A DNA stretch of 64,000 nucleotides, taken from Gammaproteobacteria bacterium. Its GTDB lineage: Bacteria > Pseudomonadota > Gammaproteobacteria > Xanthomonadales > SZUA-36. The position numbers and the translations under genes are program-made. The notes below the pieces were generated by a model. It had not been told where the DNA came from, searched no databases, and worked only from the letters and a program-made list of their open reading frames with translations. The stretch lies in NCBI GenBank assembly GCA_030431095.1, contig JAUIJU010000009.1, positions 26,771 to 90,770 of the forward strand, written 5' to 3'. This document shows, one piece after another, positions 17,346-25,670 of the stretch; position 1 is the first letter of the stretch, and every line of letters begins with the position of its first letter.

Positions 17346-18844
17346 GCCGCCGCCCCCTGCCGGCCGGCCAACAGGCCTTCCAGGGTGGCGGCATGGTCCG
17401 GCATCATGGCCACCGTCTCACCGATGCGCCGGTCCAGGTCCCGCATGAAGTCGTCCAGCCGGTCCGGGTCCAGGCGTTCGGCGGCCGGATCCACCTGGCG
17501 GGGCACCACGCGCTGCCCGAAATAGACCGCCAGCCAGCTGGCGTCCAGGAACATGCCGTGGCGGTACTGTGAGACCACGCCGCGTTCACGGAACAGCGCC
17601 ATGCGTTCGCGCAGGGTGTCGGGAATGTCCAGGTGCTTCATGTGGCGCCAGAACGCGCTGTCCTCGCGTTCGGTGGCGTGATAGTGCAGCACCAGGAAGT
17701 CGCGGATGCGTTCGTATTCCAGGTCCATGACGCGGTTGAATTCGGCCGCGCAGGCGGGGTCGATCCGCCGCTCCGGGAACCAGTCCACCAGGTAGCCGAT
17801 GGCCAGCTGGATCAGGTGGATGCTGGTCGACTCCAGCGGTTCGAGAAAGCCCGATGACAAACCGATGGACACCACGTTGCGGCGCCACTGGCGTTCACGC
17901 CTGCCGGTGACGAAACGCAGCTGCCGCGGCTCGTCGTCCGGCGTCGCCTCCAGGCCGGACAGGAACCGGGCGAGGGCGTCGTCGTCGTCCATGAATCCGC
18001 TGGCATAAACGTGACCGTTGCCGACGCGGTGTTGCAGGGGAATGCGCCAGCGCCAGCCCGCCTGGTCCGCCGTGGCGCGCGTGTAGGGCGCCAGGGGTCC
18101 GGTGGATGCGCAGGGCGCCGCCCAGGCGCGGTCGCAGGGCAGCCAGTGTTGCCAGTTCCGGTAGCCGGTGCCCAGCGCCTTGCCGATCAGCAGCGCGCGG
18201 AAGCCGGAACAGTCGACGAACAGGTCGGCCTCGAGACGGCGTCCGTCTTCCAGGATCACCGCCTGCACGAACCCCGACTCGGGGTGCAGGTCGACATCGA
18301 CGATTCGGCCCTCAACGCGGGTCACGCCACGTTGTTGCGCGTGGCGGCCCAGGTAGTCGGCGTAGCGCGTGGCGTCGAACTGGTAGGCATAGGAATAGGT
18401 GCTGCCGATCGCCTCCGGGTCGGGGTCTGGCGCGGCGAAGCGATTTTCCCCGGCGGCACGCACGGGCAGGGAATAGCGTGGCAGGTCGCGGGCGCGTCCT
18501 TCGCGACGCGCGCGCAACCAGGCCTGGTGGAAAGGCACGCTGTCCACGGATTCGCCGTAGGCGCCGAACGGGTGCAGGTAGCGGTCGCCGGGACGCGCCC
18601 AGTCGTGGAATTCGATCCCCAGCTTGAAGGTGGCGCGGGTGTACGCCATGAAATGGGCTTCGTCGAAGCCCAGGCGCTGGTTGAAAAACCGGATGTGGGG
18701 CACGGTTGCCTCGCCCACGCCGACCGTGCCGATCTGCGCCGATTCGACCAGCGTGAAACGCGCGGTGCCCGGTGGCAGCAGGGTGGCCAGCGCGGCGGCG
18801 GTCATCCAGCCGGCGGTCCCGCCGCCGACGATCAAAACGTTCAT
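17342..18844 (-). CDS. Flavin-dependent (tryptophan-type) halogenase, operon gene 1
   Basis: 500 residues from the ATG at 18844, the first gene of the operon. FAD motif G-G-G-T-A-G-W at residues 7-13, active-site Lys K74 in T-F-K-L-G-I-E-F, W264-R-W266-R-I-P, and Glu338 in L-E-P-L-E-S-T: a complete catalytic set. It faces away from the TonB-dependent receptor gene across a 239-bp region that carries two LacI-like palindromes, so receptor and halogenases are probably induced together. In Caulobacter- and Xanthomonas-type genomes similar halogenases accompany TonB receptors for carbohydrate uptake; the reason is not known. Confidence 0.93.
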   Translation of the reverse strand: MNVLIVGGGTAGWMTAAALATLLPPGTARFTLVESAQIGTVGVGEATVPHIRFFNQRLGFDEAHFMAYTRATFKLGIEFHDWARPGDRYLHPFGAYGESVDSVPFHQAWLRARREGRARDLPRYSLPVRAAGENRFAAPDPDPEAIGSTYSYAYQFDATRYADYLGRHAQQRGVTRVEGRIVDVDLHPESGFVQAVILEDGRRLEADLFVDCSGFRALLIGKALGTGYRNWQHWLPCDRAWAAPCASTGPLAPYTRATADQAGWRWRIPLQHRVGNGHVYASGFMDDDDALARFLSGLEATPDDEPRQLRFVTGRRERQWRRNVVSIGLSSGFLEPLESTSIHLIQLAIGYLVDWFPERRIDPACAAEFNRVMDLEYERIRDFLVLHYHATEREDSAFWRHMKHLDIPDTLRERMALFRERGVVSQYRHGMFLDASWLAVYFGQRVVPRQVDPAAERLDPDRLDDFMRDLDRRIGETVAMMPDHAATLEGLLAGRQGAAA

Positions 18845-18897
18845 TCGAGCCTCGTTGTGTTTTTTTAACGCCCCCATGACAACGATATCGCATTTTC

Positions 18898-18927
18898 TTG
18901 ACATCGCTGTCAGGTGTCGACTATAAC
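18898..18927 (+). promoter_or_regulatory. Predicted sigma70 promoter of the TonB-dependent receptor gene
   Basis: TTGACA at 18898-18903, an 18-nt spacer, then TATAAC at 18922-18927. The -35 lies within the palindrome at 18899, and a second palindrome falls just after the -10, near the expected transcription start. The resulting leader would be about 150 nt; an AAGGG ribosome site lies about eight bases before the ATG at 19084. Confidence 0.6.
18899..18912. promoter_or_regulatory. Candidate LacI operator (TGACA-N4-TGTCA)
   Basis: TGACATCGCTGTCA has perfect 5-bp arms and covers the -35 hexamer of the receptor promoter. It differs from the perfect dyad at 6783 at only two central positions, which suggests the same regulator binds both. 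A further half-site, TGACAACG, lies at 18877-18884 toward the halogenase operon. Confidence 0.55.
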
Positions 18928-18933
18928 GGAAAT

Positions 18934-18945
18934 GTTAGCGCTAAC
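18934..18945. promoter_or_regulatory. Second palindrome GTTAGCGCTAAC, candidate LacI operator
   Basis: A perfect 12-bp palindrome with an AGCGCT core, seven bases after the -10 box. It resembles LacI-family sites found before carbohydrate TonB receptors in alpha- and gammaproteobacteria (from memory, the Caulobacter xylose operator has the same core). Its sequence differs from the TGACA type at 18899, so a second regulator, perhaps the LacI protein encoded at 22337, may bind here. Confidence 0.55.
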
Positions 18946-19083
18946 CGATGCGCTGACGAAAGCCATCGGCCAAGACCCGAAACGGGCAGCTGAAAAAAGG
19001 CGGAAAGACAGGCTCAACCACATCACAGCTCAACACGATTACGACTCGTACGAGCCCTAAAACCAGCATATAAGGGTACGCGC

Positions 19084-22000
19084 ATGTCACACATCAACGC
19101 ACTCAGGCGTTACAAGAAAAACCGGATAAGCTCAGCCATCGCAGCCGGACTCTCCCTGGTCGTTCTCGGGGCCCTTCCCTTCGACAAGTACGCGCACGCC
19201 CAGGACAACACGGCGACGGCGGACCAGGACGATGATGACGAGGAGGACGCCATTCTCGAGGAAGTGCTCGTCACCGGCTTCAAGAGTTCACTGCAGTCCT
19301 CCCAGGACATCAAGCAGATGTCCAACGTGGTGGTCGACTCCATCACCGCTGAGGACATCGGCGCACTGCCAGACCAGTCGGTCACCGAGGCCCTGCAACG
19401 CGTGCCCGGCGTGGCCATCAACCGCTTCGCCGCCGGCCGCGATCCGGACCATTTTTCCGTCGAAGGCGCCGGTGTGGTGGTGCGCGGCCTGACGTATGTG
19501 CGTTCCGAAATCAACGGGCGGGATTCGTTCACCGCCAACAACGGCCGCGGTCTGAGCTTCGCCGACGTGTCGTCCGAGCTGCTCGGCGGCGTGGACGTGT
19601 TCAAGAGCCTGTCGGCCGACAAGATCGAAGGCGGTATCGCCGGTACCGTGAATCTGCGCACCCGCAAACCCTTCGACCAGGACGACAACTACTTCGCTTT
19701 TTCGGCCGAGGCGCAGTACAGCGATTTCATCGAGGAAACCTCTCCCACCGTGTCCGGACTGGCCAGCTGGCGCTGGGACACCGGTATCGGCGAAGTGGGC
19801 TTCCTGGTCAGTGGTGTGTACGCCCAGACCCAGTCGCGGGCCGACCGCTTCCAGGTCTCCAACTTTGCCGAGCGGACCCTGTATTCCAATGGGGACGTGA
19901 TCGAATCCGATGGCGCCACGCCCGTGGGCGACGTGATCTTCCCGCGTGGGGCCGTGATGGGCACCCAGGAGTTCGACCGCGAACGTTACGGCTTCTCCTC
20001 GGCCCTGCAATGGCGTTCCGACGACGAACGCTTCGAAGCCACCGCCGAGTTCCTGCGCTCCGATTCGCGCGAGGCCTGGACCGAGCGCGTGGTGGAGATC
20101 GCGACCGACGTGGTGACCGACCAGGGCGACTCGCGCGCCGTACCCGGCACCGGCTTTACCTTTGACGACAGTGGCGTATTCGACAGCGGCTTCATCACCG
20201 GCCCCACCGGCTGGCGCGATGACCAGTGGAGCGGCGATCCCCGCACCCCGACCATGGGCCTGCAGAGCAACAACATCACCCGCTCGGTGGACCAGCAGTT
20301 CGTCACCGACGACGCCAGCCTGAACTTCAAGTGGTACGTCAACGACGAGTGGGCGCTGAATTTCGACTACCAGCACGTGGAGTCGACGGTGGACAACCTG
20401 GATGCCGGTATCTGGGGTTCGACCTACCAGGACCTGTACATGGACCTGAACGGCAACGATCTGCCGTTCGTCGAGTTCCGCCCGATCCAGCCGTGCACCG
20501 GGCCCACCAACAACGAGTGCCCCACGTACTGGACACAGCCTGACGCGAGTTTCGTCGACCCGCGCAATTCCTTCTACCGCGCGGCCATGGACCACATCGA
20601 GGAGAGTGATGGCACCTCCGATGCGTTCCAGGTGGATGCCTCCAAGGTATTTACCGACAGCGACTGGCTGGACAGCATCCAGTTCGGCGTGCGTTACGCC
20701 GACCGCGACCAGACGGCGCGCTTCTCCACCTACAACTGGGGTGTGCTCAGCGAGATCTGGGGCAGCGGCGGACCGGTCTGGTTCGACAACCCGGTGGCCA
20801 ACGAAGGCGCCGGCGTGGAAGAGTTCTACTTCGACAACTTCTTCGACGGCCAGGTGCCCAATCCGATGGCGGGCGACGGCCGACTGTACTACGCCGGCGA
20901 CATCACGGCGGATTACCAGGCCTACTACCAGTACGCGCTGAACATCGCCAACACCTGGCGCCCGGACAGCCCGGGCGACAACTGGATGCCGCTGTTCATG
21001 CGCCCGGATGTGGTGCCCGGCACGCCGTTCCTGGTCGGGGAAATCAACCCGGTGCAGGAGAAAAATTACGCCACCTACATTTCGTTCAACTACGACCACG
21101 AGCTGGACAACGGCTGGAACCTGAGCGGGAACTTCGGCGTGCGTTACACGGACACCAACCGCAAGGCGCAGGGCTACCAGCAATTTCCCAATACGGGTTT
21201 CCAGACCGAGGCGGAGTGTAACGAGCCGCTGGATCCCGGGCAGACCCGGACCGAGTTCTGCCAGCTGACGCCGGATGAGCGCCAGTCGGCCCGCAACTTC
21301 GCCAACGGCGCCTCCACGGCGGTTTCGGCCGACCTGGATTACGATTTCTGGCTGCCGTCCGTTAACATGCTGCTGCGAACCAGCGACGAACTGCAGTTCC
21401 GTGCGTCGTACTTCAAGGGCGTGGCGCCGCCGGACTTCGGCCTGACGCGCCTGTATGAAAACGTCACGCTGGATACCGACGACCAGAGCATCATCGAGAA
21501 CGGCGGGGTCATCGGGCGCTTCAGCGCCGGTAATCCCTACCTGTTGCCGGTGGAGTCGAACAACTTCGACCTGACCGCGGAATGGTACTTCGCTGACGTC
21601 GGGCAGCTGACCCTGGCCCTGTTCTACAAGGAGCTGGACAACATCCGCACCAACTCGGTGGTGCGCCAGCCGTACACCAACAACGGGGAGACCTTCGAGG
21701 CCATCGTGACCACGGCGGTCAATTCGCCCGAAACCGGCAAGATCAAGGGTTTCGAAATCGCCTACCAACAGGTGTACGACTTCCTGCCGGGGTGGATGAG
21801 CGGTTTCGGGGTGCAGGCCAACTACACCTATGTCGATTCCAGCAACGTGCCGCAAAGCACGCTGTCGGAGACCGACCCGGACGTGGCGGCGGGCAACCAG
21901 TCCACCGTGGACATCAGCCGGCTGCCGCTGGAAGGCCTGTCGAAACACACGTTCAACTTCACGCCCTTCTACGAGTACGGCAACTGGTCCGCGCGGCTGG

Positions 22001-22266
22001 CCTACTCCTGGCGTGACGAGTTCCTGCTGACCATCCGTGACGTGATCGTGCCGTTCCAGCCGATCTACAACGAGGCCACGGGTCAACTGGACGGGTCGCT
22101 GTTCTACGCCATCAACGACAACTTCCGCGTCGGCGTGCAGGCCGTGAACCTGACCGGCGAAGTGATCAAGACGTCGGCGGTGGTGAACGACGAACTCCTG
22201 CAGGCCCCACGCAGCTGGTACATGAACGACACGCGTTACAGCCTGATCCTCCGGGGCACGTTCTGA
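19084..22266 (+). CDS. TonB-dependent receptor 1 (carbohydrate type)
   Basis: 1060 residues. A Sec signal (I-A-A-G-L-S-L-V-V-L-G) ends near A-H-A-Q-D, followed by an acidic D/E stretch and a TonB-box region E-E-V-L-V-T-G-F at about residue 59. The plug domain (L-P-D-Q-S-V-T-E-A-L-Q-R-V-P-G-V) and a large 22-strand-type barrel follow, ending in the aromatic terminus L-I-L-R-G-T-F. The V-T-G-F-K-S-S-L start and overall length match the Caulobacter/Xanthomonas family of long sugar receptors. It should pull oligosaccharides across the outer membrane with TonB energy. Neighbours (GH9, GH67, esterase, two LacI genes) suggest cello- or (glucurono)xylo-oligosaccharides. Confidence 0.93.
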   Translation: MSHINALRRYKKNRISSAIAAGLSLVVLGALPFDKYAHAQDNTATADQDDDDEEDAILEEVLVTGFKSSLQSSQDIKQMSNVVVDSITAEDIGALPDQSVTEALQRVPGVAINRFAAGRDPDHFSVEGAGVVVRGLTYVRSEINGRDSFTANNGRGLSFADVSSELLGGVDVFKSLSADKIEGGIAGTVNLRTRKPFDQDDNYFAFSAEAQYSDFIEETSPTVSGLASWRWDTGIGEVGFLVSGVYAQTQSRADRFQVSNFAERTLYSNGDVIESDGATPVGDVIFPRGAVMGTQEFDRERYGFSSALQWRSDDERFEATAEFLRSDSREAWTERVVEIATDVVTDQGDSRAVPGTGFTFDDSGVFDSGFITGPTGWRDDQWSGDPRTPTMGLQSNNITRSVDQQFVTDDASLNFKWYVNDEWALNFDYQHVESTVDNLDAGIWGSTYQDLYMDLNGNDLPFVEFRPIQPCTGPTNNECPTYWTQPDASFVDPRNSFYRAAMDHIEESDGTSDAFQVDASKVFTDSDWLDSIQFGVRYADRDQTARFSTYNWGVLSEIWGSGGPVWFDNPVANEGAGVEEFYFDNFFDGQVPNPMAGDGRLYYAGDITADYQAYYQYALNIANTWRPDSPGDNWMPLFMRPDVVPGTPFLVGEINPVQEKNYATYISFNYDHELDNGWNLSGNFGVRYTDTNRKAQGYQQFPNTGFQTEAECNEPLDPGQTRTEFCQLTPDERQSARNFANGASTAVSADLDYDFWLPSVNMLLRTSDELQFRASYFKGVAPPDFGLTRLYENVTLDTDDQSIIENGGVIGRFSAGNPYLLPVESNNFDLTAEWYFADVGQLTLALFYKELDNIRTNSVVRQPYTNNGETFEAIVTTAVNSPETGKIKGFEIAYQQVYDFLPGWMSGFGVQANYTYVDSSNVPQSTLSETDPDVAAGNQSTVDISRLPLEGLSKHTFNFTPFYEYGNWSARLAYSWRDEFLLTIRDVIVPFQPIYNEATGQLDGSLFYAINDNFRVGVQAVNLTGEVIKTSAVVNDELLQAPRSWYMNDTRYSLILRGTF

Positions 22267-22300
22267 CCGGCAGGATCGAACCGCACAGCCTGTGAGACAC

Positions 22301-22326
22301 GCAACGCCGGAGTAATCCGGCGTTGC
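22301..22326 (+). terminator. Strong hairpin after the TonB receptor gene
   Basis: GCAACGCCGGA and TCCGGCGTTGC form a perfect 11-bp stem with a GTAA loop, starting 34 bases after the receptor stop. No T-run follows, so it may act as a processing or transcript-protecting stem that lowers expression of the downstream LacI-GH67 genes relative to the receptor, instead of a full intrinsic terminator. Confidence 0.6.
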
Positions 22327-22336
22327 CGTCTCCGGG

Positions 22337-23443
22337 GTGCCCCCCGGGGCCGTCGGCCCCGCACGACACGGTATCGACGCCCTTTTGAGCAGACAGAAAA
22401 AACCCCCTTCGCGCCGGCAGCATGCCCGCGCCACCGCCAGCGACGTGGCCCGTCTCGCCGGCGTGTCCCCGATGACCGTGTCGCGGGTGATCAATGGCAA
22501 CCTCGGGGTCCGCGATTCGACCCGTGAAACCGTCATGGCGGCCATCACCGAACTTGGTTATTCGCCCAACAAGGCGGCCCGCAGCCTGGCGACCGCCAGC
22601 CAGTCGCGCATCGGCCTGGTCTACACCAACCCGTCGATCGGCTACCTGAGCGCCATGTTGCTGGGCGTACTGGAGGAAGCCCGCCAGAGCGACACGCAGG
22701 TGGTGGTGGCGGAGTCCGCCTCCAGTGATGACGCCCTGGACGTGGTTGGCGAGTTGATGGAAGGCGGAATCGACGGCGTGGTGCTCACGCCGCCGCTGGC
22801 TGACGACATTGCCCTGCTGCGCCTGCTGGCGGACAACGGCGTGGAAACCGTCACGCTGGGCACCGAGCACCTGGAATTCGGCATTTCCGCGGTGCGCATC
22901 GACGACACCGGCGCCGCGGCGCACATGACGCGTCACCTGATCGACCTGGGCCACACGCGCATCGCGCACATCATCGGCAGTGACAAGCACCTGTCCAGCG
23001 GGCAGCGGTTGGCCGGATTTCGCCAGGCGATGGACGAGGCGAAACTGGCTGTTGACGAGGACCTGGTGGTGCCCGGCAGCTACTCCTATCGTTCGGGCAT
23101 GGTGGCGGCCGAACGCCTGCTGTCGCTGCCGCGTCCACCCACCGCCATTTTCGCCGCCAACGACGACATGGCCGCCGCCACGGTTGCCACCGCGCACCGC
23201 CATCATGTCGACGTTCCGGGCGACCTGACGGTCACCGGGTTCGACGACACCCTGCTGGCCACGGCCATGTACCCTGAGCTGACCACCATTCGACAGCCGA
23301 TCACCGACATGTCACACGCGGCCATCGACCTGCTGCAGCGCAACCTTCGCAGCCGCACGGCTGGCACGGAGCCTGAAGCCAAACGCCTGCTGCGCGAGTT
23401 CAGCCTGGTCCGCCGGCACAGCGACGCGCCGCCGCGGTCCTGA
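22337..23443 (+). CDS. LacI-family transcriptional regulator 2
   Basis: Up to 368 residues. The helix-turn-helix is A-T-A-S-D-V-A-R-L-A-G-V-S with T-V-S-R-V-I-N after it; the sensing domain has I-F-A-A-N-D-D-M and T-G-F-D-D. The start is uncertain: no ATG precedes the HTH in frame. GTG at 22337 gives the longest product, and TTG at 22385 would give an N-terminus of more usual LacI length; neither has a clear ribosome site. The stop codon shares one base with the GH67 start (TGATG), so regulator and alpha-glucuronidase are coupled. It likely responds to an (aldo)biouronic or xylo-oligosaccharide ligand (inference from context). Confidence 0.9.
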   Translation: MPPGAVGPARHGIDALLSRQKKPPSRRQHARATASDVARLAGVSPMTVSRVINGNLGVRDSTRETVMAAITELGYSPNKAARSLATASQSRIGLVYTNPSIGYLSAMLLGVLEEARQSDTQVVVAESASSDDALDVVGELMEGGIDGVVLTPPLADDIALLRLLADNGVETVTLGTEHLEFGISAVRIDDTGAAAHMTRHLIDLGHTRIAHIIGSDKHLSSGQRLAGFRQAMDEAKLAVDEDLVVPGSYSYRSGMVAAERLLSLPRPPTAIFAANDDMAAATVATAHRHHVDVPGDLTVTGFDDTLLATAMYPELTTIRQPITDMSHAAIDLLQRNLRSRTAGTEPEAKRLLREFSLVRRHSDAPPRS

Positions 23444-25611
23444 TGGTGTTCGCGATACTTCGCCGTGGCGGCAGATTTACGTTGCTTGCCTTTCAACTGG
23501 TCATTGCCCTGGGCCTGGCTGCGCCGGCCCCTGCGGAGGACGGCTACGACCTGTGGTTACGGTATGCACCCCTGGGTGAGGAAGCGCGCGCGGCGTGGGC
23601 CGGGTCGTTCGAAGGCATTTCGGTGCCCGGTCCCGCATCCCCGGTGATGGACGCCGCTGCGGGTGAGCTGCAACGGGGTTTACGAGGGCTGCTCGGGCGC
23701 GACATCGACCCGGCGGATTCCGGCGCCGACCTCGTTCTGGCCACGCCGGGACGCCTGCCCGCGCTGGACACTCTCGATTTGCCGTTGGCGGACCTGGGCG
23801 AGGAAGGGTACCTGGTGCGGCGCGTGGCGCTCGACGAGCGAACCGTGACCCTGGTGGCCGGCAATACGGATCGCGGCGTGCTGTACGGGGTATTCGCGCT
23901 GCTGCGGCATCTCGGCACCGGTCACTCGCCGGCCGCGCTGGACCTGGTCGACGCTCCGTCCGTGGAATGGCGGGTGCTCAACCACTGGGACAACCTGGAC
24001 CGCAGCGTCGAGCGGGGCTATGCCGGGCAGTCCATCTGGGACTGGTGGCGCCTGCCTGGCCAGACCGAGCAGCGCTACGTGGACTATGCCCGCGCCAATG
24101 CCTCGCTGGGCATCAACGGCACGGTGCTGAACAACGTCAACGCCAGCGCGCTGGTGCTCACGCCACGCTACCTGGACAAGGTGGCCGCGATTGCCGACGC
24201 GCTCCGTCCCTGGGGCCTGCGCGTGTTCCTGTCCGCGCGCTTTTCGGCGCCGGTGGACATCGGCGGCCTGGCCACGTCCGACCCGCTGGACCCGGCGGTG
24301 CGCGACTGGTGGCGCGACAAGGCCGACGAGATCTACGCGCGCATTCCGGATTTCGGCGGCTTGCTGGTCAAGGCCAATTCCGAGGGCCAGCCCGGCCCGC
24401 GGGAGCACGGGCGCAGCCACGCCGAAGGCGCCAATGCCCTGGCCGACGCGCTGGCGCCACACGGCGGCGTGGTGTTCTGGCGCGCCTTCGTTTACTCCGA
24501 CACCGACCCGGAAGACCGGGTGCGGCAGGCCTATACCGAGTTCAAACCCCTCGACGGCGACTTCGCGGACAACGTGCTGGTGCAGGTCAAGAACGGCCCG
24601 CTGGATTTCCAGCCGCGCGAGCCCTTTCATCCCCTGTTCGGGGCCATGCCGGAAACGCCGCTGGCCATGGAATTCCAGGTCACGCAGGAGTACCTGGGCT
24701 TCAGCACCCACCTGGTCTACCTGGGCACGATGTGGGAAGAGGTGCTGCAGTCCGATACGCACCGCGAGGGTCCCGGTTCCACCGTGGCGAAGGTGGTGGA
24801 CGGCCGCCTGCAGGGCCACGCGCTGACCGGTATGGCCGGGGTGGCCAACACCGGCATGGACCGCGACTGGAGTGGCCACCCGTTCGCCCAGGCCAACTGG
24901 TACGCCTTCGGGCGACTGGCCTGGGACCCGGACCGGGGCGCCGCGGACATTGCGCGGGAATGGCTGGCGCAGACCTTTTCCCGCGAAACGGCTTTCGTCG
25001 ATCCGGCGACGACTCTGATGATGGGTTCTCGCGAAGCGGCGGTGAACTACATGACCCCGCTGGGCCTGGCGCACCTGATGGGCACCGGTCACCACTACGG
25101 CCCGGCGCCCTGGGTGGACGACCTGGGCCGACCGGAGTGGAACCCTTACTACTACCACCGGGCCGATACCGAGGCCATCGGTTTCGATCGCACCGCGGCG
25201 GGCAGCGACGCCGTGTCCCAGTACGCGCCGCCACTGGCGCAGCGCTTCGGGTCACTCGATTCGGTACCCGACGAAATGCTGCTGTGGTTCCACCGCCTGC
25301 CCTGGGACCATCCGGTGGGCGGTGTAACGCTGTGGGAAGCATTGGTGGCACACTACGACCTCGGCGTGGCGCAGGCGCGGCAGATGCAGGCTGACTGGGC
25401 TAAGCTGTCCCGGTGGGTGGACGCGGAGCGCCATGCCCGCGTGAAGCGTTTCCTGGACATCCAGGCCCGGGAAGCACAGTGGTGGCGCGACGCCTGCCTG
25501 GCGTATTTCAGCGAGGTGTCTGGACGCCCCCTGCCACCGGGCGCGGAACCGCCGGCGCACTCGCTGGAGCACTACCGGTCGCTGACCTTCCCGTTCGCGC
25601 CCGGCAACTAG
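23443..25611 (+). CDS. aguA: GH67 alpha-glucuronidase
   Basis: 722 residues, the usual GH67 length, with an N-terminal signal peptide (L-L-A-F-Q-L-V-I-A-L-G-L-A) ending near A-P-A-E. All three catalytic residues are identifiable by motif: E314 in K-A-N-S-E-G-Q-P-G-P, D388 in N-G-P-L-D-F-Q-P-R-E-P, and E416 in V-T-Q-E-Y-L-G, with spacing that matches Cellvibrio GlcA67A. GH67 enzymes remove (4-O-methyl)glucuronic acid from the non-reducing end of xylo-oligosaccharides, an inverting reaction. The signal peptide implies periplasmic action after TonB-dependent uptake. The symporter gene follows 59 nt downstream and is probably in the same transcript. Confidence 0.96.
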   Translation: MVFAILRRGGRFTLLAFQLVIALGLAAPAPAEDGYDLWLRYAPLGEEARAAWAGSFEGISVPGPASPVMDAAAGELQRGLRGLLGRDIDPADSGADLVLATPGRLPALDTLDLPLADLGEEGYLVRRVALDERTVTLVAGNTDRGVLYGVFALLRHLGTGHSPAALDLVDAPSVEWRVLNHWDNLDRSVERGYAGQSIWDWWRLPGQTEQRYVDYARANASLGINGTVLNNVNASALVLTPRYLDKVAAIADALRPWGLRVFLSARFSAPVDIGGLATSDPLDPAVRDWWRDKADEIYARIPDFGGLLVKANSEGQPGPREHGRSHAEGANALADALAPHGGVVFWRAFVYSDTDPEDRVRQAYTEFKPLDGDFADNVLVQVKNGPLDFQPREPFHPLFGAMPETPLAMEFQVTQEYLGFSTHLVYLGTMWEEVLQSDTHREGPGSTVAKVVDGRLQGHALTGMAGVANTGMDRDWSGHPFAQANWYAFGRLAWDPDRGAADIAREWLAQTFSRETAFVDPATTLMMGSREAAVNYMTPLGLAHLMGTGHHYGPAPWVDDLGRPEWNPYYYHRADTEAIGFDRTAAGSDAVSQYAPPLAQRFGSLDSVPDEMLLWFHRLPWDHPVGGVTLWEALVAHYDLGVAQARQMQADWAKLSRWVDAERHARVKRFLDIQAREAQWWRDACLAYFSEVSGRPLPPGAEPPAHSLEHYRSLTFPFAPGN

Positions 25612-25670
25612 AAGACGACCCGCGGCAAGGGCACAACGATAAAAATCAGGACAATGGAGAACCGGACGAC

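Noticed and set aside
10921..18844. Halogenase genes as part of an antibiotic gene cluster
   Set aside because: No NRPS, PKS, RiPP precursor or tryptophan-modifying partner nearby; neighbours are polysaccharide genes.
19288..22548. 1086-codon open frame on the - strand
   Set aside because: Antisense to TonB receptor 1 over its length, composition typical of a mirror frame; no family motif.
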